Shown: positions 4,921 through 10,958 of the stretch, one piece after another
How positions within the stretch are numbered: the stretch's first letter is position 1
Layout: each line of letters opens with the position of its first letter
DNA from: Clostridiales bacterium
GTDB lineage: Bacteria > Bacillota > Clostridia > Saccharofermentanales > Saccharofermentanaceae
Assembly: GCA_003543635.1 (NCBI GenBank)
Contig: DNAE01000035.1
Span: 1-12,403, forward strand
Length of the DNA stretch: 12,403 nt
Direction of reading: 5' to 3'
Made by a program: the position numbers and the translations under genes
Notes under the pieces: generated by a model
The model's input: the letters and a program-made list of their open reading frames with translations, nothing else
What the model was told of the DNA's origin: nothing
The model's database searches: none

Positions 4921-6921
4921 ATGCAGAGGATCGGTGTATTTGTCTGTCACTGCGGTACCAATATCGCCGCAACGGTGGACGTTAAGAAAGTTGTGGAGCT
5001 CGTAAGATTCGAGCCCGGTGTCGTCTTTGCCGACGACTATATGTATATGTGTTCCGAGGCAGGCCAGGAGAAGATAGTCGAGGCCATCAAGGAACATGAG
5101 CTGACGGGACTTGTTATCTGCTCATGTTCGCCCCGTATGCACGAGAAGACATTCAGAGCCTGTGCGGAGAAGGCCGGCCTCAACCCTTATATGGTGGAGA
5201 TCGCCAACATCCGTGAGCAGTGCTCCTGGATCCATAAGGACAGGGAAGAGGCCACGAAGAAGGCCGTTATCCTGGCAAGAGCAGCCATCGCCAAGGTAAA
5301 TCTCAATACTCCCCTTAAGGAGGGTGAGAGCCCCGTAACGAAGAGAGCTCTCGTCATCGGAGGAGGTATCGCGGGTATCCAGACTGCCCTCGATATCGCA
5401 GATGCCGGTTATCAGGTGGATATCGTCGAGAAGGAGCCTTCCATCGGAGGAAGGATGAGCCAGTTCGACAAGACATTCCCCACCCTGGACTGCGCTTCCT
5501 GTATCCTTACCCCCAAGATGGTTGAAGTAAACCAGCACCCCAACATCACCCTCTATACCTATAGTGAGGTAGAGGATGTTTCCGGATTCGTCGGAAACTT
5601 CGATGTACAGATAAGGAAGAAGGCAAGATCCGTTGACGAGTCGGCTTGTACCGGCTGCGGCGAGTGCCAGGCCAAGTGCCCCCTGGGCAAGATGGGTAAG
5701 ATCCCCAGCGAGTTCGACAGGGGACTTCGCGGAAGATCCGCCATCTACATGCCCTTCGCCCAGGCCGTTCCCGCCGTTCCCGTCATCGACCGTGAGAACT
5801 GCACATACTTCAAGACGGGTAAGTGCGGTATCTGCGCCAAGATCTGCCCCTCCAAGGCAGTCAACTACGAGCAGCAGGACGAGATCGTAACGGTCAAGTA
5901 CGGTGCCATCGTAGTAGCCACGGGATTCGATATCATCAATCTCGACAAGTTCGGTGAGTATGCATATAACGAGTCTCCCGATGTCATCACCTCCATCGAG
6001 CTGGAGCGTCTCATGAATGCTTCCGGCCCCACAGGCGGACATCTCGAGAGGATGAGCGACCACAAGCAGCCCAAGGATATCGTATTTATCCAGTGCGTCG
6101 GTTCCAGATGCGACGACGAGGAGAAGGGTAAGCCCTACTGCTCCAAGGTATGCTGCATGTATACGGCTAAGCACGCCATGCTCATCAAGGACCACTGGCC
6201 CGACACGAACGTAACGGTATTCTATATCGATGTGAGAACACCCGGTAAGAACTTCGACGAGTTCTACAGAAGGGCTGTGGAGCAGTATCACGTTAACTAC
6301 ATCAAGGGCCAGGTGGGTAAGGTACTTCCCCAGCCCGACGGTTCCCTTGTGGTCCAGGGCGTTGACCTTCTGGACAACAAGCAGATCATGAAGAAGACCG
6401 ATATGGTCGTCCTTGCCGCCGCCATCGAGCCCAACCCCGGCGTACGTAAGATCGCCACGATGCTCACGGCAAGTATCGATAACAACAATTTCCTGACGGA
6501 GGCCCACGCTAAGCTGCGTCCCGTCGAGTCCCCCACGGCCGGTATCTTCCTTTCCGGTATGGCCCAGGGACCCAAGGATATCCCCGAGACCGTATCCCAG
6601 GCCGGAGCCGCTGCCGTCAAGGTAGTGGGACTTCTTGCCAAGGATAAGCTCAAGACCAACCCCTGCACCGCTAAGTGCGATCCCATGTACTGTAACGGAT
6701 GTTCCACCTGTGCGAATGTCTGCCCCTACGGTGCGATCACATACGAGGATCAGCAGGTCAGAGGTCCCGGAGTCAATGAGACCAGGAGGGTCGCAGTCGT
6801 CAATACCGCTCTCTGCCAGGGCTGCGGTGCCTGTACGTCGGCTTGTCCTTCCGGCGCCATGGATCTTCAGGGATTCTCCAACAGACAGATCACAACGGAG
6901 GTGGATGCTATATGCCGATGA
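4921..6921 (+). CDS. hdrA: HdrA, FAD-containing electron-bifurcating subunit
   Basis: The 666-residue protein matches HdrA from end to end. The N-terminal domain has VCHCGTNI, CSCSPRMHEKTF and EQCSWIH. A Rossmann FAD fold starts at GGGIAG (147-152), with PSIGGRMSQFDKTFPTLDCASC following. Then come an iron-sulfur insert CTGCGECQAKCP (Cys243/246/249/253), a second set CTYF...CGICAKICP (294-309), the HdrA-specific QCVGSRC...YCSKVCC (392-412), and two C-terminal ferredoxin motifs CNGCSTCANVCP and CQGCGACTSACP. In the methanogen complex the HdrA flavin splits electron pairs between ferredoxin and HdrC/HdrB. Here NADH delivered through FlxABCD is the expected donor. AGGAGG lies 6 nt before the ATG. 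Its TGA overlaps the flxD start by 10 nt. It is a single-unit HdrA with no fused thioredoxin-reductase or hydrogenase domain. Bifurcation itself is inferred from the family. Confidence 0.95.
   Translation: MQRIGVFVCHCGTNIAATVDVKKVVELVRFEPGVVFADDYMYMCSEAGQEKIVEAIKEHELTGLVICSCSPRMHEKTFRACAEKAGLNPYMVEIANIREQCSWIHKDREEATKKAVILARAAIAKVNLNTPLKEGESPVTKRALVIGGGIAGIQTALDIADAGYQVDIVEKEPSIGGRMSQFDKTFPTLDCASCILTPKMVEVNQHPNITLYTYSEVEDVSGFVGNFDVQIRKKARSVDESACTGCGECQAKCPLGKMGKIPSEFDRGLRGRSAIYMPFAQAVPAVPVIDRENCTYFKTGKCGICAKICPSKAVNYEQQDEIVTVKYGAIVVATGFDIINLDKFGEYAYNESPDVITSIELERLMNASGPTGGHLERMSDHKQPKDIVFIQCVGSRCDDEEKGKPYCSKVCCMYTAKHAMLIKDHWPDTNVTVFYIDVRTPGKNFDEFYRRAVEQYHVNYIKGQVGKVLPQPDGSLVVQGVDLLDNKQIMKKTDMVVLAAAIEPNPGVRKIATMLTASIDNNNFLTEAHAKLRPVESPTAGIFLSGMAQGPKDIPETVSQAGAAAVKVVGLLAKDKLKTNPCTAKCDPMYCNGCSTCANVCPYGAITYEDQQVRGPGVNETRRVAVVNTALCQGCGACTSACPSGAMDLQGFSNRQITTEVDAICR
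6897..6902 (+). promoter_or_regulatory. Ribosome binding site that fixes the flxD start
   Basis: GGAGGT within the end of hdrA lies 9 nt before ATG 6912 and 15 nt before ATG 6918. It supports initiation at 6912 and therefore a 10-nt overlap with hdrA. The upstream in-frame extension to 6843 encodes no MvhD-like sequence. Confidence 0.65.
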
Positions 6922-7358
6922 ACGAAGAAAACAAGGAATTCCGTCCGTTGATAGTAGCTTTCTGCTGCAACTGGTGTTCCTACGCCGGTGCGGACCTGGC
7001 GGGATCTTCGAGACTTACTTATCCCGCTGACGTTAAGATCATAAGGGTACCCTGTTCCGGAAGAGTCAACCCGATGTTCATCCTGAGAGCCTTCGAGAGG
7101 GGCGCCGACGGAGTCATCATCTGCGGTTGCCACCCCGGAGACTGCCACTACAGCACGGGTAACTACTATGCAAGAAGAAGGATGACACTCCTGTTCTCCA
7201 TGCTGGACTATATCGGCGTAGAAAACGGAAGGACGAGAGTCGAGTGGTGTTCCGCCGCAGAGGGAGCCAAGTTCTCCAAGACCATGAATGAGTTCTGCGA
7301 GAAGATCAAGTCGCTCGGCGAGAATGTCAGATTGGGGGATTTAAGATGCAAGGATTGA
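6912..7358 (+). CDS. flxD: FlxD/MvhD-type [2Fe-2S] linker subunit
   Basis: The 148-residue protein is an MvhD-family subunit, which hands electrons from an input module to HdrA. Visible signatures are FCCNWCSYAGAD (Cys18, Cys19, Cys22), PCSGRVNP (Cys48) and ICGCHPGDCHYSTGNYYARRR (Cys71, Cys73, Cys78). These are the most conserved MvhD stretches and supply its [2Fe-2S] cluster. In methanogens MvhD joins the NiFe hydrogenase to HdrA; no hydrogenase gene lies here, and the following genes are FlxC, FlxB and FlxA types, so the module is of the FlxABCD kind. It overlaps hdrA by 10 nt and flxC by 13 nt, implying equal production. The start at 6912 is chosen from the ribosome site and the domain boundary; 6918 is a possible alternative. 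Confidence 0.92.
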   Translation: MPMNEENKEFRPLIVAFCCNWCSYAGADLAGSSRLTYPADVKIIRVPCSGRVNPMFILRAFERGADGVIICGCHPGDCHYSTGNYYARRRMTLLFSMLDYIGVENGRTRVEWCSAAEGAKFSKTMNEFCEKIKSLGENVRLGDLRCKD

Positions 7359-8317
7359 TCGACAGATTAAAGGAACTCTTATCTGACGGTACAGTCGTAA
7401 GAGTACTGGGCTGGAAGAAGGGTGATATGCCCTACAATCCCGAGCCCGCCTTCTTCACAAACGAAGAAGAGCTCAAGGATTTCGTCTATGACGGATTCTG
7501 CGGAGCCAACCTCTCCAAGATGATGATCGAAGCTACGAAGCTCGAGGGCAAGACGGCTGTATGCCTTAAGCCCTGTGACACATACAGCTTCAATCAGCTT
7601 ATAAGAGAGCACAGAGTAAACAGGGACAACGCCTATATCGTTGCAGTCGGCTGCAGAGGCAAGCTGGATATCGATAAGATCAGATCACAGGGCGTTAAGG
7701 GTATCGAGGAGATCTCCGGTACGGAGCTCGACGGTCCCGACACCATCACGGTGAAGTCCCTCTACGGTGACAAGGAGATCGCTTATAACGACGTACTCCT
7801 CGGCAGATGCCATGTCTGCAAGGGCAAGGAGCACATGATCGCCGACGAGACCTGGGGCGAGTCCAGGGATACCGCCGACAGCGACAGATTCGACGAAGTC
7901 AGGAAGATCGAGGCCATGTCACCCGAGGAGAGATTCGAGTTCTTCAAGAACGAGCTCTCCAAGTGCATCAGATGTAATGCCTGCCGTAACGTATGCCCCG
8001 CCTGCTCCTGCAGAAAGTGCGTCTTCGATAACACGAAGTTCGACTCCCAGCAGAAGGCCAACGTGGATTCCTTCGAAGAGAGGATGTTCCACATCATCAG
8101 GGCTTTCCACGTGGCAGGAAGGTGTACGGACTGCGGTGAGTGCTCCAGGGTATGCCCCGAGGGTATCCCTCTCCACCTGTTCAACAGGAAGTTCATCAAG
8201 GACATCGACGAACTCTACGGCGAGTTCCAGGCGGGCGTCGATCCCGAGGCCCAGTCGCCCCTTACGGACTTCAAGCTGAACGATGTCGAGCCCGGCATCG
8301 TGGCGGAAAGGAGCTAA
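7346..8317 (+). CDS. flxC: FlxC-like iron-sulfur subunit (FrhB-like domain plus 2x[4Fe-4S])
   Basis: The 323-residue protein has an N-terminal FrhB/FdhB-like region (about 1-190, with VCLKPCDTYSFNQLI, VAVGCRGK and LGRCHVCKGKEH, Cys155/158) and a C-terminal two-cluster ferredoxin region. The first set is CIRCNACRNVCP (Cys207/210/213/217), followed by further cysteines in ACSCRKC (220, 222, 225). The second is CTDCGECSRVCP (Cys260/263/266/270). Such proteins sit in FlxABCD-HdrABC clusters between the NADH-oxidising subunit and MvhD/FlxD and relay electrons. The letter C follows the order D-C-B-A seen here and my recollection of the published naming, so the letter is less certain than the family. 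It overlaps flxD by 13 nt and has a G-rich but imperfect ribosome site (GGGGGA). The next gene starts 3 nt downstream. Confidence 0.82.
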   Translation: MQGLIDRLKELLSDGTVVRVLGWKKGDMPYNPEPAFFTNEEELKDFVYDGFCGANLSKMMIEATKLEGKTAVCLKPCDTYSFNQLIREHRVNRDNAYIVAVGCRGKLDIDKIRSQGVKGIEEISGTELDGPDTITVKSLYGDKEIAYNDVLLGRCHVCKGKEHMIADETWGESRDTADSDRFDEVRKIEAMSPEERFEFFKNELSKCIRCNACRNVCPACSCRKCVFDNTKFDSQQKANVDSFEERMFHIIRAFHVAGRCTDCGECSRVCPEGIPLHLFNRKFIKDIDELYGEFQAGVDPEAQSPLTDFKLNDVEPGIVAERS

Positions 8318-8320
8318 TAC

Positions 8321-9409
8321 ATGTATAAGATCAGATTAGACGAATTAAATACATTATTTAATGAGATCGCCAAGAACGACGAGCTCATCCTTCCCGTAAA
8401 GAAGGCAGGAAGCCTCAACTTCGGCATCTACGAAGAGGGTGTTGAGACGGACCTCATCAACAAGACGGTCAAGTCCGCCAAGGATGCCTTCTTCCCCCAG
8501 TTCGAGACCCTTTACAACGTAAAGAAGACCATCACCCCCGCCGACGAACTGGCAGAGGGTGAGGAAGCTGCCAATACGAAGATCAGGACAAAGCTCGAGA
8601 TCCATCCCGAGGAGTTGAAGGACAAGGAATTCGTTGTATTCGGTATGAGAGCCTGCGACGTCAGAGGCGTCGAGGTCCTGGATAACGTATTCCTCAAGGA
8701 CCCCGTGGATACCTTCTACAAGGCAAGGAGAGATCACGGTATCCTCGTTGCCCTTGCCTGCAAGGAGCCCGATGAGTCCTGCTTCTGTACGGTATTCGGT
8801 CTCGATCCCGCGGATCCTTCCAAGTCCGTGGCAGACGTTGCCACATGGATCGTGGGCGAGGAGCTTTTCTGGAAGCCCCTGACCGAGAAGGGTGAATCCC
8901 TCACGGAGAGCGTTAAGGCAGTCTTTGCCGACGCCGACGAGAGCGCCCTTGAGCCCGTTAAGGAGCAGATCACATCCATCATGGACAAGCTTCCCAACAC
9001 CAAGCTCTCCCTGGAGGGTTGGGGTGTCGGAAAGACGGACGAGAAGTTTGGCGCCCCCGAGTGGGAGAAGCTCTACAGCCCCTGCCTCGGTTGCGGTACA
9101 TGTACATTCGTATGTCCCACATGTCAGTGCTACGACATCAAGGACTACACCACCAAGGACGGTATCCAGAGATACAGATGCTGGGATTCCTGCATGTACT
9201 CTGATTTCACCCTTATGGCGGGCGGCCAGAACAGAACGACGCAGCTCCAGCGCTTCCGTCAGAGGTTTATGCACAAGCTCGTCTATTATCCCGACAGATA
9301 TGACGGCATGTTCTCCTGCGTCGGCTGCGGCAGATGCGTTGACAAGTGCCCTCAGTCGCTTAATATCGTGAAGGTCATCAAGACCTTCCAAAAAGGAGGT
9401 GCCGTCTGA
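8321..9409 (+). CDS. flxB: FlxB-like iron-sulfur subunit (HydB/AsrA-type)
   Basis: The 362-residue protein belongs to the family of sulfhydrogenase beta (HydB) and anaerobic sulfite reductase AsrA subunits. The N-terminal half has the typical FVVFGMRACDVRGVEVLD and ALACKEPDESCFC stretches. The C-terminal half holds CLGCGTCTFVCP (Cys255/258/261/265) followed by TCQCYD (268, 270), RCWDSC (287, 291) and CVGCGRCVDKCP (333/336/339/343). In these enzymes the subunit takes electrons from the flavin/NAD(P)H subunit encoded next to it and relays them inward. AAGGAG lies 7 nt before the ATG. Its TGA overlaps the flxA ATG by one base (TGATG), so the HydB-like and HydG-like pair is translationally coupled, as expected for a tight heterodimer. 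No siroheme or hydrogenase catalytic subunit is present. Confidence 0.85.
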   Translation: MYKIRLDELNTLFNEIAKNDELILPVKKAGSLNFGIYEEGVETDLINKTVKSAKDAFFPQFETLYNVKKTITPADELAEGEEAANTKIRTKLEIHPEELKDKEFVVFGMRACDVRGVEVLDNVFLKDPVDTFYKARRDHGILVALACKEPDESCFCTVFGLDPADPSKSVADVATWIVGEELFWKPLTEKGESLTESVKAVFADADESALEPVKEQITSIMDKLPNTKLSLEGWGVGKTDEKFGAPEWEKLYSPCLGCGTCTFVCPTCQCYDIKDYTTKDGIQRYRCWDSCMYSDFTLMAGGQNRTTQLQRFRQRFMHKLVYYPDRYDGMFSCVGCGRCVDKCPQSLNIVKVIKTFQKGGAV

Positions 9410-10251
9410 TGTGTGATTGCGGTAATAACAAGGATATGCTGGTGCCTCAGGTGGGCATCATCACAGGAATAACACAGGAGACCCCCGACGTTAAGACCTT
9501 CAGGGTCAACGCACCCGACGGCGGCAAGCTTTTCGAGCATATGCCCGGTCAGTGCGCCATGGTATGCGTTCCCGGCGTTTCCGAGGGTATGTTCTCCATC
9601 ACATCGTCCCCCACGAACAAGGAATACCAGGAGTTCAGTATCAAGAAGTGCGGTATCCTCACCGAGCAGCTCCACAGCCTCGAGGTGGGTGACATGGTCA
9701 CGGTAAGGGGACCCTACGGTAATCATTTCCCCGTGGAGACGGAATTCAAGGGAAAGAATCTTCTCTTCATCGCCGGCGGTATCGGTCTGGCTCCCTTAAG
9801 ATCCGTCATCAACTACTGCCTTGACAACAGAGAGAACTACGGAAGGATCGACATCCTCTACGGATCCAGATCCGCCGACGATCTCGTCAAGCTTCAGGAG
9901 ATCCAGGATGTCTGGATGAAGGCTCCCAATGTTAACGTCTATCTCACCATAGACCGTGAGCAGGAGGGATGGGACGGTCACGTAGGATTCGTTCCCACAT
10001 ACCTCAAGGAGATCGGATTCAAGACAGACTGCATCGGCATCGTCTGCGGACCGCCGATCATGATCAAGTTCGTTCTCCAGGGCCTCAAGGAAATGGGCTT
10101 CAAGGACGAGCAGATCTACACCACTCTCGAGCTTCGCATGAAGTGCGGTATCGGTAAGTGCGGAAGATGTAACATCGGATCCAAGTTCGTCTGCAAGGAC
10201 GGTCCCGTATTCAGGTTCGACCAGATCGACGAACTTCCCAACGAATATTGA
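9409..10251 (+). CDS. flxA: FlxA-like FAD/NAD(P)H-oxidising subunit with C-terminal [2Fe-2S]
   Basis: The 280-residue protein is a ferredoxin-NADP reductase-fold subunit of the HydG/AsrB/PyrK type and is the likely NADH entry point. The FAD-binding barrel includes MPGQCAMV (45-52) and MFSITSSP (61-68). The nucleotide-binding domain has GGIGLAPLRS (123-132), YGSRSADDL and the CGPP motif (213-216). The C-terminus carries the PyrK-style [2Fe-2S] ligands Cys246, Cys251, Cys254 and Cys262. The Arg of the RxYS flavin motif in plant-type reductases is not seen, as is common in this subfamily by my recollection. An unusual CxC (MCDCG) opens the protein. NADH rather than NADPH is inferred from characterised FlxA systems, not from a specific residue. 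A strong AAGGAGGT lies 8 nt before the ATG, which overlaps the flxB stop. Confidence 0.88.
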   Translation: MCDCGNNKDMLVPQVGIITGITQETPDVKTFRVNAPDGGKLFEHMPGQCAMVCVPGVSEGMFSITSSPTNKEYQEFSIKKCGILTEQLHSLEVGDMVTVRGPYGNHFPVETEFKGKNLLFIAGGIGLAPLRSVINYCLDNRENYGRIDILYGSRSADDLVKLQEIQDVWMKAPNVNVYLTIDREQEGWDGHVGFVPTYLKEIGFKTDCIGIVCGPPIMIKFVLQGLKEMGFKDEQIYTTLELRMKCGIGKCGRCNIGSKFVCKDGPVFRFDQIDELPNEY

Positions 10252-10271
10252 TGAGGAAAGGAACAAACACT

Positions 10272-10946
10272 ATGGAAGAAATGGTAAACGTATACTTCTA
10301 CGGAAAGAAATACACAGTACCCGCGGCTCTGACGATCCAGACCGCCATGGAATATGCCGGCTACACATTGAAGAGAGGCGTCGGATGCCGTCACGGCTTT
10401 TGCGGTGCTTGCGCCTGCATCTACAGGATCAAGGGTAAGAACGAGCTCAAGACGGGTCTTGCCTGCACCACCCAGGTACAGGAGGGCATGTATATCACAC
10501 AGATCCCCTACTTCCCCACGGATAAGAGAACTTACGATATCAACGACCTCAAGGCAAATCAGCAGGTCATGATGGAGCTCTATCCCGAGATCTATTCCTG
10601 TATCGGATGTAATGCCTGCACAAAGGCATGCCCCCAGAGCCTTAAGACGATGCAGTACATCGCCTATGCCCAGAGGGGCGACCTCAAGAAGTGCGCCGAG
10701 GAGTCCTTCGACTGCATCATGTGCGGAACATGTTCCGTAAGATGCCCCGCAGGTATCTCCCACCCCTTGGTAGGACTTCTTGCAAGAAGACTTAACGGCA
10801 AGTATATCGAACCCGAAGCAAAGCACCTCACAAAGCGTGTTGAGGAAGTTGAAAACGGCGAATTCGATGAGGCCATGAAGGAAATGATGAACAAGCCCAT
10901 CGACGAAGTCAAAGAGCTTTACAACACCAGAGAGATAGAGAAATAA
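10272..10946 (+). CDS. Fumarate reductase/TfrB-type iron-sulfur subunit: [2Fe-2S] + 2x[4Fe-4S]
   Basis: The 224-residue protein has a plant-type [2Fe-2S] domain at 1-90 (GVGCRHGFCGAC, Cys39/44/47 and Cys65) and a two-cluster ferredoxin domain with CIGCNACTKACP (110/113/116/120) and CIMCGTCSVRCP (148/151/154/158). This is the layout of succinate dehydrogenase/fumarate reductase B subunits and of the N-terminal half of methanogen TfrB. In E. coli-type proteins the second set lacks one cysteine and builds a [3Fe-4S] cluster; here it has four, so two [4Fe-4S] clusters are expected. There is no CCG domain. The acidic C-terminal helix (about 175-224) is unassigned. ATG 10272 follows AAAGGA by 9 nt; ATG 10251, overlapping the flxA stop, lacks a ribosome site. 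It lies 12 nt before the flavoprotein gene and should wire it to the Hdr part. Confidence 0.88.
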   Translation: MEEMVNVYFYGKKYTVPAALTIQTAMEYAGYTLKRGVGCRHGFCGACACIYRIKGKNELKTGLACTTQVQEGMYITQIPYFPTDKRTYDINDLKANQQVMMELYPEIYSCIGCNACTKACPQSLKTMQYIAYAQRGDLKKCAEESFDCIMCGTCSVRCPAGISHPLVGLLARRLNGKYIEPEAKHLTKRVEEVENGEFDEAMKEMMNKPIDEVKELYNTREIEK

Positions 10947-10958
10947 GGAGGGTTCAAC

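Noticed and set aside
5122..6507. 461-codon minus-strand frame opposite hdrA
   Set aside because: It is a shadow of hdrA, whose motifs are intact throughout; no family resemblance was seen in the antisense translation.
6843..6911. 23-codon upstream extension of flxD inside hdrA
   Set aside because: The extension encodes no MvhD-like residues and would overlap hdrA by 79 nt. A good ribosome site at 6897-6902 points to ATG 6912.
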